Shown here in pieces: positions 25,001 through 37,035 of a stretch of 64,000 nucleotides of DNA. Every line of letters begins with the position of its first letter. The first letter of the stretch is position 1. Location of the stretch: the NCBI RefSeq assembly GCF_020509005.1, contig NC_063012.1:9114001-9178000 (forward strand), in the 5' to 3' direction. The DNA comes from Fulvia fulva. Lineage: Eukaryota > Ascomycota > Dothideomycetes > Mycosphaerellales > Mycosphaerellaceae. The notes under the pieces are model-generated. The model was not told where the DNA came from, searched no databases, and saw only the letters and a list, made by a program, of their open reading frames with translations. The position numbers and the translations under genes were made by a program.

Positions 25001-28000
25001 TATATCGCTAAAGATTAGCACGTTATCTAGGTATACGGAGACAAAGTTATCTAAATGTTCCTATAACACCTTATTAATATAAGACTAGAACGAGGCTAGG
25101 CCGTTATATAGTCCGAAGGGTAATACGAGGTATTTGTATATACCGTACCGTATCGTAAACGCCGTTAACTATTTATGCCCCTCTATAATGCGTAACTTAT
25201 TATAGGCTACTATAATGTCTAGCTTCGTAAAGTACTTCTTACCGTATATACGGTTAAGCGTCTCCTCTATTAGGGGAATCGGATATCTATTCTTGATCGT
25301 AATAGCGTTAAGGCCGCGGTAGTCGATATATACTCGTAGCTCTCTACCTAGTTTCCTTATAACTAGGACCGGCGTAGGCGATTAACTTGTCTTTTAGCCT
25401 ACTTTACGTATTTTGCCTTCTTCGGATTGCTCTAGTATCTACTTCTTTATAGCTTCATTTTCCTTCTTAGCTAAGCCGTAGGGTTTGTAATATAGTAGCT
25501 CCTAGGGCCCGTCCGGTTTGATATAAATCTCGTGATCTATCCCGGGTCGATAAGGTAGGAGTCCCTTATAATCTTTCGCCGAGAAGGCGTCCGCGATGTT
25601 ATAATATATCTATAGGAGCTTCTCCTTCGGATTGTGGTTAAATTGCTTGTTTAGGAACTGATCTAGGTCATTAGCCGCTATAGCACTTAGCTTTAGGTCG
25701 CCGCCCTCGTCCTTACGTCCCGTAGGTAAGATATAGAAGCACTTAGCTCTAGGCCGGTACGCGTACATCTCCTATACGCGTTAAGAAACGCCCTGGCAGT
25801 CCACCTCTTCTTCGTCGCCTACACTAAACGATAAGATGTTCAACTCCGCCCCTCCTACTATAAACCTACCGGAGGTTCTAGTAAAGGGCTCTAGTCCGTA
25901 TCGTACTTATACCTACCTTCTAAGGTAGTTTAGGGACTATACTATTGTCGATGTCCGGTTAGGTAGATAATGACTAAAGTAGTAGTCGGATCTAAAAGCT
26001 ACCTCACCTATAGCCTAGAAGATGTCGGGGTTATACTAGCTTAACTATAGTAGTCTAAGGACGATATCGTACTCGAGGTCGGTTACGTAGTATATCATTT
26101 GCTCGTAATAACTACTAATAACTACGTCGATCAAGGCTACGTAGGTAATGCGCCGTACACTTACCTTTCTATCTCCTAGCGTAAGCCTCTTACTTTTTAC
26201 TAGCTCGAAGAGGGGTATTATATATTTACGTATAAATTTCTAGTTAAGAAAGAGAGATGTGCTTATAGAATCTAATAGGCCTCGAGCCTTTTTATGTTAT
26301 ATTATTACTAGTAGTACTATATAAGGATATATATCTAGTTATTGTCCTTTTAGTACGTAAGCTAACAATCTTAGCTCGCCCTTACTATAGTCCGCCTCTT
26401 ACATTTTATGTCTCTTAATCTTATGCTCTTTCTGACCTAGGAAGTTCGGTTAACCGCTATCTACTACGCTTAGGTAGCGGTCGTGCTATTTCCCTATTAC
26501 TATAGGTCTGTAGTAAGGGAGCTAAGGTTCGGGTTAGCGTTCGCGTTATTTCGTAGTCGCGGTAGGCGATAGTCGCTATCGTAACCGTATATCGGGCACT
26601 CGGGGTTAGTCGATATATACGAGTCTATACGGTAGCGGTAGTACTTACCTTACTTCTTAAGTTCTTCGCGCTACTTACGGTTAAGCTATAGTAGATTCTA
26701 TAATTAAACGGGTAGATCTTCCTTCTTCTTAGTACCGGCGTATTACGGAGGACGCTAGACTACGGCACCTACTACGCCTATAGCGGTACTAGTAGCTACT
26801 AAGCTATTCTAGTTGTTCTAGCCGCCGTTACCGTTACTACGAGGACGCTCCTTCTACGGGTATAGGCGGTCTGTTTCGTAGAAGCTCTCGTCTAGAGCAG
26901 TATACTCTTCGATAACGTCCTATATATTATATAGTCGACGGTCGACTTCGCGGTCACCGAAGGTCTTAATAAAGTACTTACGGTTTAGTCGGTTACGGAA
27001 TAGTATAAGCTCGGTCTTATCGCTCTATTCTATCTAGGTACGTAGCTTCGAATAGCGAGCGTAGAAGGCTACGAAGGTCTCGCCCTACTCTTACTTATAG
27101 GTAGCGATGTTAACTATAGCCTTAGTTCCTTCGTTACGGGTACTATACTAGCGTATTATCTAATCTAATAGTTCTTCGCCCGTCTTAAATTTATTAAAGG
27201 ACTGTTGCCCTAGTATAGGGATCCTCGGCTTAATACTTTGCTACGGATCTCCTTAGGTCTATCCGTACACGAAGCGTAGACTATCTACTTCTATACGGAA
27301 AGTAGCTATAGTCAACTTTAGGAGCACGCTACTATACTAGCTGTCGAAATTCGGATCGTTATCGTTCTTAAAGTGTCTAGGATCTAGTACGCCTTTCCTA
27401 ATCTCTATACCGCGAGTTAGAGTACGGTCGATAGTAAATAGGCGTTTAGAGAGGTCCGTAAGTAGTGTCTATATACGACTAGAACGTAGTCTCGAGTCGC
27501 GGTTATCTAGGCGTAGGCGATCATCGCGGCGGTTATTACGTCTTCCGCTATTACTATTATTATCGTCATCTCTACTACTACTACCCCCGTCTCTACTAGT
27601 AGCTTTACGGTACTTACGTATTAGCTACTCGAGTGAAGTCTTACGTAGGCGGGAACGAGAGGGTCGGCGACTAGATCGGCCTCGATTACCTCCTTCGTTC
27701 TATATAGTGCCTATAGCTTCGAGTCGAGCCTTTAAGTTATTGATCTCCTTCTATAGGGCTAGGTTTTTTGCTTTAGCGTCCTACTTCTTTACCTCGGTAT
27801 CCTGTACCTTCTTCTTCTCTTTCTCGTAGATCTTACTGAACTACTTATATAAGTTATTAGCTTCCTTATACTTCTTCTCTACCTCTTACAACTTGGCTAG
27901 GTCGTAATCCTTCTTACTCTTAAGGTCCGCGGCTATTCTCTACGTTATAGCCTCTTCGCTTTATAGCATCTTATAGATACGGTCGTACTCGGTATATAGC

Positions 28001-28720
28001 GTAGTATACTAGTCGTTCTAGACGGTATTAGCTCGCTCTATTATATCGAGTTGCTAGCCTTTAGTGATTATAGTATTGACTACCTATAGTACTAAATTGT
28101 AGGTAGTCTTTAGGTATTAGGAAGCGAGGTTCGCGAGTTTATCTAGATCGACATTCTAGTATTCGGATGCGAGGATATACTCTACCTCGTCGAGTGACAG
28201 ATACACCTCGTCTAGTTCGTCGGGGTCGTTAGGGTTCTCTTCGAGCTTGAACTCGAACAGTTCTATAAAGTTAATCTCGCTAGCTACTACTCGGTCGACA
28301 GCCTTCTAGTATACTTTGTCAATCTCTTACTATAACGCGACACCGGTATTGACTATAACACGCCGGTTATCGTCCTATATCTAACTCTAAGGAAAAGAGG
28401 AGAGGTCGGGGAAAAGAGAGGTACGTTACTACTTACCTTTACCCTTCTAATTAGGCTTCTAGGGTAGCGGTATACCGCTATCTATCTATAAGGTCATATT
28501 GTCTAGGTTGTTCGGGGGAGGCGTAACGATACCTATATCCTGACTGTTTACTAACGCGCGACTACCTACTAATAATGTCGCCGCGTTACGCTCTCTAGGC
28601 ATCTACGCGTAATACGCCTTACCGTGTTCTAGGGTATCGCGCTCTCGCGATTCGAGTTCTGTCCTATTATTACGCGTCCCTTACCTAAATCCGTGATCTA
28701 GGTAGGGTAGTAGAATAAAC

Positions 28721-28904
28721 TATAAGGGCGCGCGTACTATAGAGTCTAATTGAGATAGTTATTATTCTACGAAGCTACGAAAGAGGAGCGCGAGGCGCGG
28801 CGGGCTTATAAGGAAGCGCTAAGCCGCGCTAACCCGATACGGAAGGTCCGCGGTTCAGCCGGGCCGACGCTTCGGTAGTAAAGTAGCGCGGGTCGCCCGT
28901 AATA
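28721..28904 (-). repeat. 5' LTR of G1 (184 bp)
   Basis: It has the same length as the LTR at 21810-21993 and is nearly identical to it. The TSD ATAAA follows at 28905-28909. Confidence 0.9.
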
Positions 28905-29986
28905 ATAAACGAGGTATAAGATAACTAGGTAGAATAGCTTTGTCTAGCTTAGTTCGCGATCAATAACCGCCTTTCTAAAACTACTAGTATGTCGCTATTC
29001 TACGCTACTTTAGGCTATAACCCTAAGTTTATAGAGCGCGTAGACCTAAGCGCTAGAAAAGAGGGAGGACTAACTACTCTCTAGCGACTAGATACGCGAT
29101 CGGCTAAAGCCTTCGTATACCGGATTTACGACCTTTATAAGTACCTTTAAGAAAATATACGGATATTATAAGCTCTCTAAGCTAAGGTAGTAAACCGCTA
29201 CTAAAGTATCCCGCTAGACTATAAAGTAGGCGACTAGGTATACCTAAGTACTAAAAACATCCGTACGACTCGACTATCTAAGAAGCTCGATAGAAGATAC
29301 GCTAGCCCGTACTAGATTATAGAAGTTATACTAGCTAAGCTCTTATATAAACTAAGATTATCGGACGCTATAGTAGGACTCGATAACTACTTTTATACCT
29401 CCTTACTTTAGCGAGCCGATCATCCCGACTTCCTACTACTCGAAGGCTAGTATCTAGTACTACTACCGCCGATAACTATCGAGCCCGATACTACCGAAGC
29501 CGATATAGTCGCTAATATAGTCGTAACACCTATATATATATATAAGGTAGAGAAGATCTTAGATATATATACCCGTAAGCGAGTAGGTAAAGTAAAGAAG
29601 GGATAGAAGCGTAAAGTAGACACTTAGTATAAGGTGAAATAGCTTAGATATTAGAATAAGGAGGATAGTAAGACCTAGTAACCGGCTAAGAATATGTTTA
29701 AATACGCGGCCGCCGCTACTATAGACTTTTACTATAGCCGGCCGGACTTGTCTATGCCTATAGGCTTCGTAGCTCTATCTAATTAGGTCCTCCTAAGTAT
29801 TTCTCGAAGGGAGCCGGTCGCGGATAGGCTAGTTATAGATAGACTAGATATAGATATGTTACTAGACGATAATAAGGTATTAGAGGATAATTGGACTTTT
29901 ATACGGTTATCGAGTAGTACGGGCAAGTAGCCGTATAAGATAGATAACGCTTAGAGGACTAAGACGCGTTTTAAGAGGGGGGGTAC

Positions 29987-30170
29987 TATTACGGGTAGCC
30001 CGCGACCCCTTACTATAGCTACGTCGGCCCGGGTGAACCGCGGACCTTCCGTATCGGGTTAGCGCGGCTTAGCTTTACTTTATAACTTCGCCGCGCCTTA
30101 CGCTCCTCTTTCGTAGCTTCGTATAATAATAACTCTCTTATTCGGACCCTATAGTACGCGCGCCCTTATA
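29987..30170 (+). repeat. 3' LTR of G2 (184 bp)
   Basis: This is the inverted counterpart of the G1 LTRs with identical length and the same ends (TATTACGGG...CGCGCCCTTATA). It is more diverged from them than they are from each other, consistent with G2 being the older insertion. Confidence 0.88.
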
Positions 30171-30520
30171 CTAACTAATAGTACGAGTATATAGCAATAT
30201 ATTAGGAACTAATATATTGATTATATTAGATATCTATCTAAGCTAAAGGAGAGAGAAGGTATCTCCCTATAAGCTGAGTTATTATAGATGCCTTAGGCTA
30301 CTAGATCACTTCCTAATTATTGACTATTATAGTCTCCCTATAGAGTATATAGAAGGTAGGGACAGAAGAGCCTTAGAGTGCTTAGAAGTCGTTAAAAAGT
30401 GACAGTCCAGCTTAGTATATAAGCGCTAAGAATCATATACCCCGTAACATTTACTACGGGACCTAGCCCTCTAAATTTACCCCTCTACTAAACCTTAACA
30501 GATTCACTTCGGCTCGTAAC
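30171..30520. other. RIP-affected AT-rich spacer, unassigned
   Basis: This TA-rich stretch lies between the G2 LTR and the LINE D target site. I see no open frame or match to the other elements here. It may be the DNA into which G2 inserted. The part after about 30,460 could belong to the same unidentified LTR-like sequence that continues after LINE D at 35525. Confidence 0.4.
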
Positions 30521-30699
30521 TATATAACTTACGGGGATTACTATATCGCGTAGCTATCGATCTCTACGCCAAAACAAGACACATTCGAAAGCTCTTATTA
30601 AGGCTATTCTAACAATATATAAAGTAGGCCACTACCCCTAGGACTAAGGGAGTTCTACCTTATTTAATCTAGATAGCTTGAAGCTCTCTTCACCCTATT

Positions 30700-31860
30700 T
30701 CTTCAGCTCTAAACGCCGCGGAGGTGCCTAGCTACATTAGGCAACTCCTAGGCAATAGTAGCCTAGGCTACGGCACTAACGGCGCCTACGGCCCTATAGG
30801 CGAAGCCCCCCTAAGACAACTAGTAGTAACTTATAGAGGACGTAAAAAGTATAGAAACTAACGATCAGCTCCCTTACCGGTCTCTATAGGTAATGATTAC
30901 TTAGCTACGCACGGCGCTTATACTGTCGTATTACCGAGGGTAATAAGAAATAAGGACGACGTCCTAGGCGATTAGCAAGGCCACCCGGAATTAACACCCC
31001 TATAGCTAGGCATCGGTCGCGGCATCGATACTAGGCCCCCGCCTAACGCACGATGTAGTTACGATCCGTATTATAGCAAAGGAAGACCAGGCCGAAGTTA
31101 CGAAGCTATCGAATAAGGAGCTCGCCTAACGAATTAACTAACTAGGGGTAGTCGTAGTGAACTAATAGTCTAACGGCACTCTATAGATCTATACTAGCTC
31201 TACTACTGCTAGGAGGCACCTAGAGGCATAGCTATAGTAGGCATCTAAGGTTGCGGTATTAGCGAAGGTCTTAACGAAACAATTTACGATCCTAGTCCAC
31301 GACATGCCTAAGGAGTTTGACCTAACTAACTAGGGTCACCTACGCGCTCTCTAAGAGGACAACCCGGTCACTCTTAACTCTCTAATCTAGAAGGCGACTT
31401 GGCTCTATAGGAAATGGCTAGAAGGTAAGAAGGCCTCGGCGCTAATAGTATAGCTATAAGACGCGAAAGCGGCGGATCTAGCGATAGAATAAGGCCTAGT
31501 CTAGTAATATAGCCTTAAGATAGTAGAAAAGCACTCCTTATCCTTTCGTGTCCTCTAATGCTTCAAATGCTAACAGTATAGACACTAAACCTATACGTAT
31601 ATAAACAAGCAGGCCTACTCGAACTATATAGGAGACTATATATCTAGGGACTATATATCGACTATAAGACGGTACGCGAACTGTCCGGGGCACTACCTAT
31701 CGTATAGTACGGAATGCCTATAGCGGAAACTAGCGAAAAACAAGGCAATTACAAACAGAACCGTCGCCCTAAGATTCTACGGCGACCGTAAGGCTAGCCT
31801 ATACCGGAACTAACTAGCGGCGGTCGGGTATAAGCGCCCTAGGGCCGAGAACGATATAAA
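30700..31860 (+). pseudogene. LINE D ORF1 remnant, gag-like with CCHC zinc knuckle
   Basis: Reading through TAG codons gives a gag-like protein ending in a zinc-knuckle region: CFKC at about 31560-31571 with following His and Cys positions, then ANCPGHYLSYSTEC near 31680-31720. Such knuckles bind element RNA in Tad1/I-clade LINEs. The start codon cannot be placed because the 5' part is heavily mutated. The coordinates are approximate. Confidence 0.6.
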
Positions 31861-32029
31861 GGATACGTAACCTAGGGCGTACGGGAGGCCACGTGCTCTA
31901 CTAGCTACGGCGAGGGAATCTAACTAGGCCCGGCTCCCCTTTAGTATATAGCCGATAGGCGTAGACTAGGACGTATAGGGTAGTAGGACATAGGACGATA
32001 TAGAGGAAATGATTGTCGATACCGATAAC

Positions 32030-35000
32030 TAGCCTCGACACGCTTAGTATTATCTAGTATAACGTTAACTATAGGAAGGATATAGTCTAGAACTATTTCC
32101 TATACGAGGCGGACCCGCGCGTCTACTACATCCTTACAATCTAGGAGCTATAGATTAACCCGCACTATAAGAGACTAACGACCTACAAGTCACTAGGCTA
32201 TACGACATACCTACGAGGCGACGGCAGACCCCGTACGTGCTTCTATGTCAGCAAGGACATACTAGAATCCGACTAGGAGGTAGTGTACTACGTAGACGAA
32301 GAAGGCGGGGGCGATATTACCTCCCTCTACGTAGGTAGTACCTAGATATACAACCTATATATACAACCGCTAGCCTCGAGGTCTAGCCGCGACCTAGGGG
32401 TCTATAGACACCTAGACAGTACGCTTAAGAGACAAGGGTGCTATATTGTAGTAGGAGACTTTAATATATACCACCCTTCCTAGGAAAGCCTTATATAGCC
32501 GTACCCTATAGCCGACGAAGTACTCGACTTGATAGCGAGTAACGTAATTGCCCTTAATACCCCGAAGGACCTAGGTACCTAGAAGAGAGGGGGACTCTAA
32601 GGCACGATCGACCTCTCCTAGATCTTAGATAGCTACTACTATACGGTAACCTACTATAGGATCGAACATAAACTCGAGGCGTCGTTAGACTATATACTAG
32701 TCAGGACCTCTATTACGACATAGATATAACGTATACTAGCGAGAACCCCTAAGCTAAACTATAGAAAGGCCTACTAGGCCAACATCTAGGCGTACCTCGA
32801 TAACTCTAAGAGGCTAGTCCAGATCGCGTAGTAGCAATACAATAGTAAAGACGAGATAGACGAAGTAGTCTAGGGGTTGATAGACGAAATAAGAAAAGCG
32901 ACCTTACTTCACGTTCCGCTTGCCTAACTAACGACATAGTCTAAACTATACTAGACGCCGGAGTACACTACGGTAGTAAGAGAAGCAAGGAGAGCCCGCC
33001 GGGTATAGACGAGCAGCTATAGCGAGGAGGCCTAGAACGTATATAGGGAGGCATACTAACAGAAGAAAGCTATAATACGAAGGGAGAAAGCAGTCGGCTA
33101 GAGGGCTATAGTAGAAGAAATCGCCGGCAAGCTAGAGAGGATGTAGAAGCTAGCAAAATAGGCCCGATAGGACCCTATATAGGGCCCCTCCTTCTCTATC
33201 CTAGCGCTATAATCGCCTAGTGGCCCGGTTAGCGACCCCGAGGCTAAGGCGCGTCTACTAGCTAGTAAGTTCTTCCCGCCCCTAGTCGAGGCTGATCTAA
33301 GCGACATAAATAGCTCTACTCCCCTAGCCCCTAGTATCGCGGTCTAATAGGAGGTGTCCGAGGGAGAAGTTGCCGCTATACTAAGGAAGTTGCCGGTAAA
33401 GAAAGCCCCGGGGCCGGATAGGATCCTAAACGAGCTACTAAAGAAGTGTAGAGATCAACTAGCCCTAGTAGTTATAGCGATCTTTAACGCCTACCTACAG
33501 ACCGGGTACCACCCGATAGCTTTTAAACAATCGACGATAGTAGTCCTACGTAAGCCGTAGAAGGAAGACTATACGTAGGTGAAGTCGTACCGCCTAATTG
33601 CGCTCCTTAACACTCTTAGGAAGGCGCTTAAGAAGCTAGTTATAACGAGACTCTCCGAGGCGGTAGAGGAATACTCCCTACTCCCGGACACCTAGATAGG
33701 TGCGCGCCTATAGCGATCGACGCTATCCGCGATAGAACTTATCACCTCTTAGGTAAAGGCTATCTAGTATAAGAATAGGGACAAGGTAGCTTCCTTACTT
33801 AGCCTAGACATATCGGGAGCCTTCGACTACGTGTTATACCCGCGGCTACTCTATATACTAAGGTCGAAGGGACTCCCTAAGTAGCTTATCAACTTCGTAC
33901 GGTCCTACCTCTAAAACCGTAGTACGTCGATCCTAGTCGGCTAGTATAGAAGCCTATTTTAAGTAGTCTATACTAGAATCCCGTAAGGCTTAACGCTAGT
34001 ACCTATTCTGTTCCTCTTCTTTATAGCGACGCTACTCCCAGCCCTAGAATCCTAGAACACCGCTACGAGCGGCTTCGTAGACGACACAAACATCCTAGCG
34101 TAGTCTTCCTCGACTAAGGAGAACTGTAGGCTACTAGAAGAGAAGCACAAGATCTACGAGGACTAGGCTAGGAGGCACGGGGCTCGGTTTGCCCTAGAAA
34201 AGTACAATCTAATACACTTTACGCGCCGGCTACGGTTCTATAATATATAAGCTTCTATCTAGATATAGGGGCACACGACTAACCCGGCAAATTAGCTTAG
34301 GATCCTCGGACTATAGGTAGACCCGGCGCTACGGTAGAGGAAGCACGTATAGGTAATATTACGGAAAGCTAAACAGAATATAGCATTATGCTAGAGGCTT
34401 ACTACGTCTATATAGGGGGCGGACTTCCGGTAGTTACGACTTCTATATACGGCTATTATACGGCTAGTCCTTACCTATAGTAGCTAAGTATAGTCCTTAG
34501 ACGAGAGGGCCTACCTATCGAAGGGACTCGTCGCGCCGCTAGCGAAGATCTAAAACTAATGCCTAAGGAAGGTCACCGGGGCATATAAGTCGATACTAAC
34601 GAGGATGCTTAAGCACGAGACCGCTATACCGCCGATCGACCTATATATATAGGGACTACGGACCTCCTACTTAGGCAAGTCGGTATAGTACCTAGTATAG
34701 AAGGTTATCGCTAGTATAGTCGTAAGGGCCCGCGAATTAGTACTAGCGTATAAGGGCATTCGACCCGGAAACGAGCCGAACTACCGGGTAAGGGACGAAT
34801 AGCTAGTAAAACGATAGGAAGGTAAGAAGTCGTTTATAGAGCAACTATAAAAAGAGAGGTAGAATAACTAGGGTGTAGGGTATAGTAGACGCCCTTAGCT
34901 AGCGGGACAACCTAAGGAATTGTTAGCTACGAAATCCGCGGTTAAGCACCCCCTAAAGCTTATCTACTACCGCCTTACGAGGGTATAGAGTAGTATAGTA

Positions 35001-35336
35001 ACCTAACTACGAAGCGAACACATCGGCCTCTAGGGGTACCTATTATAGAGGAAGGTTCTAGGATATACGAATACTAGCTACCCCTACGGCTATCGCTCCT
35101 AGAACGTACGGTACGTACTCCTCGTCTGTCCGAGGTGGTCGCTAGGAAGGGGGGAGTAGATAGTAAAGGCAAGGAACCGGACGATTAGGGCACTTCTTAA
35201 CAACGCTAAGGACCTACGGCGTATTACGAACTAGATACTAGAGAAGGGCTAGCTAGAACAGTACCGCCTAGTAGGAGCAGTATAGGAAGAGAGGATACGA
35301 CGTAGCGCTACGAGACCGGCTAGGAGCGGGGGCTAA
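32030..35336 (+). pseudogene. LINE D ORF2 remnant: APE endonuclease, reverse transcriptase, C-terminal Cys region
   Basis: The domains in order are an APE-type endonuclease with VVGDFN near 32450-32467, then reverse transcriptase and a C-terminal domain. The reverse transcriptase shows KAPGPDRILNELLKKCRD at 33402-33455, SLDISGAFDYVLYPRLL near 33800-33850 and the active site FVDDTNIL at about 34075-34098. The C-terminal domain includes YGYRSQNVRYVLLVCPRW near 35090. The frame is clear but contains many TAG stops in place of CAG or TGG, so it is a RIP-killed gene. The first positions are approximate and the stop TAA is at about 35334-35336. Confidence 0.8.
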
Positions 35337-35524
35337 CGGGGTAGTGACATAGACTACGTACGTTTAGAGGGAAAGCTAAACTAGATAAGGAGTAGTCGGG
35401 GGCGGGAAGGGTTTTCACCTATTCGGGTTTCCCTTTATATATAACAATAGATATATACCTATATAGGCCGGATAGGATCCTAGAATAGGAGAATGACAAA
35501 TCTATCTATCTATATAACTTACGG

Positions 35525-36115
35525 CACTCCCGCGAGTACCCGCGACTACGCTAGACCCTAGAAGAAGCACGTAGAAGACTCGGAACGTAGGGCAGGTTAG
35601 AATAAGGTTTTGAGTAAAGCTACTAAGCGCGGCTTCGTACGGGTTAGCCCTATTATTACGGGGACACGTACTCGCGAGGGTCGCGTATAAATATCTAGCC
35701 TTCCCTAGGCCTCTCTTACTTTCTTCGTCTTTCGTTTTATATAGCAATTATACTATACCCTTTTATATCTATACTTCGTACCTACATTCTCGCTTTCACC
35801 CTTGTATCTTATAGGCCAGGCTCTCGCCCTAACATTGACTCCCTTTAAGATACTATATCTTAGTATTTACTAATATAATAAGTTAGTAGGACTAAATTAT
35901 ATATTCGTACCTAGTTATATATAAAGAAGCTTACTATCGCGCTGTGGCTAGAAGCGCTTATAGTAGTATATTAAGGAGCCTACTACTACGCTAGTATAAG
36001 TAACGTTCGTAGCTTCTTATAAGATAAACGTTCCTTATAAAAAAGTCGCCCTTCTTATAAAAAGTCCTACCGCTATAGCTCCGTAGGACCCTAGTAGCTA
36101 TGATCATCTTTACTA
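35525..36115. other. RIP-affected LTR-like sequence, unassigned
   Basis: LINE D split this sequence; its left part ends at 30535. It has a TATA-like GTATAAATAT at about 35684, pyrimidine-rich downstream sequence, and CCCTAACA near 35829, which would fit an LTR end. I cannot find the matching second LTR or a coding region, so the family is unknown. RIP-type composition continues to about 36,115 and then stops abruptly. Confidence 0.4.
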
Positions 36116-37035
36116 ATGCGTATCCTAGCGCCGTGTGTCCAAAACATTCTCGTCTCGAGAAATCCCTTTTTGTCGGTTTTGCGCGCCACGAAATTCAATG
36201 TAGAGTGAAGATCCACTCCTCCACTACGGCTCTCCCCTACTGACGCGTAATATTTGATGGAAAGCGTGGGTCAGCTTAGTGTCGAACCTCCAGCGGCGTC
36301 CACAGCACTCTCATCTCGAGCTATCCTTTTTGCCGTTTTGGAATTGTCTCGATTTTTGGCTGGAGTTGCAAAAGGTCTTGGCATCACAAGCCGGAAACTC
36401 TTGCCTCATTCGGAATTGAGCTTTCGAGCATCTCCAAAGAAACAAACACTTTTTGCGCTGCTCGCCGACAAGTTGTCATCAACATGATCGCATTGTTGCT
36501 GATTCAGCAGATGCATCTCGTCCTCTGACTACACGCCATGGGCAAGGACATCAAAAACTTGGGTCCAGTCTACAACACTCGATGATGAAGGACAATCACA
36601 GCACACTGCGATGGCCATATGCCAACGTACAGTCATGGCCGTTTGGAGGTATGACTGTCAAGTCATGATGATGCACCACCAAGATGATTGCCCTACTGCG
36701 ATGTCGAACCTCCAGAACGCTGCACATCGTGTCAGCACGCTGTGAAACGACCGGCGCGACAGAAATGGATCATGCACTTCAGCTCGGGCTGGAAAGGAAG
36801 GAGTGCGAGCGATGGTTGAAAGACTTGTTCGTGCCCAGCACTAAATCTAGAAGTCGAGAGTCTGATATCTCGTCGCTTCATCTGTCGTTACATCATCATC
36901 CAAAACGCTTCCTCAAAATCTCCACAAAAGTCAGTCAGATCATGCCGACACATCTCTCATGTGGTATCATGCAGTAAAATCCTCGCCCAGCAGAAATACA
37001 AATACAGGTCCAGCTCGCTACAGCACGGCGCCCTT
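36116..37035. other. Intergenic DNA between the RIP-affected block and the zinc-finger gene
   Basis: Composition changes here to ordinary, CA-containing sequence. Short frames occur on both strands but none resembles a protein. The right part is presumably the 3' untranslated region of the zinc-finger gene. Confidence 0.6.

Larger units (their letters stand above)
21810..28904 (-). mobile_element. G1: complete Ty3/gypsy element inserted in G2
   Basis: This 7,095-bp element has two 184-bp LTRs (21810-21993 and 28721-28904) and the 5-bp TSD ATAAA at 21805-21809 and 28905-28909. It reads on the minus strand. The gag and coiled-coil-like region lies on the right. Reverse transcriptase has the active-site block VYLDNVLIF (normally DD) at about 25012-25040. 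Integrase block FCRRGLPNTITSDRG lies near 23330-23390, and the chromodomain end near 22,700. A polypurine tract adjoins the left (3') LTR. The family is the same as G2. Many TAG/TAA stops make it inactive. Confidence 0.88.
21517..30170 (+). mobile_element. G2: Ty3/gypsy chromovirus-type element, 3' half only, host of G1
   Basis: The block 21517-21809 reads as gypsy integrase with YLFSRRGFPNTITLDRG, the block around the second catalytic Asp, and ETNRQPERTNQVIEQYLR. After G1 (21810-28904 plus a 5-bp TSD) the frame resumes at 28905 with the integrase C-terminus. A chromodomain-like segment (YKVEKILDIYTRKRVGKVKK) follows at about 29530-29700, then a polypurine tract and a 184-bp 3' LTR (29987-30170). 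The 5' LTR, gag, protease and reverse transcriptase are absent; LINE C sits where they should begin. RIP stops are frequent. Confidence 0.85.
30536..35509 (+). mobile_element. LINE copy D: near full-length, least RIP-mutated copy
   Basis: This copy of about 4.97 kb lies between CTATATAACTTACGG at 30521-30535 and 35510-35524 (a TSD of 14-15 bp; its first bases overlap the (TCTA)n tail). It keeps more CA dinucleotides than copies A-C and an uninterrupted 68-codon stretch of reverse transcriptase at 33354-33560. The 5' block ATCGATCTCTACGCCAAAAC at 30557-30576 is shared with copy B. This is the best copy for defining the family consensus. Confidence 0.92.

Noticed and set aside
35495..35515. (TCTA)n repeats as an independent microsatellite or array
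   Set aside because: The same short run ends every LINE copy and is its 3' tail.
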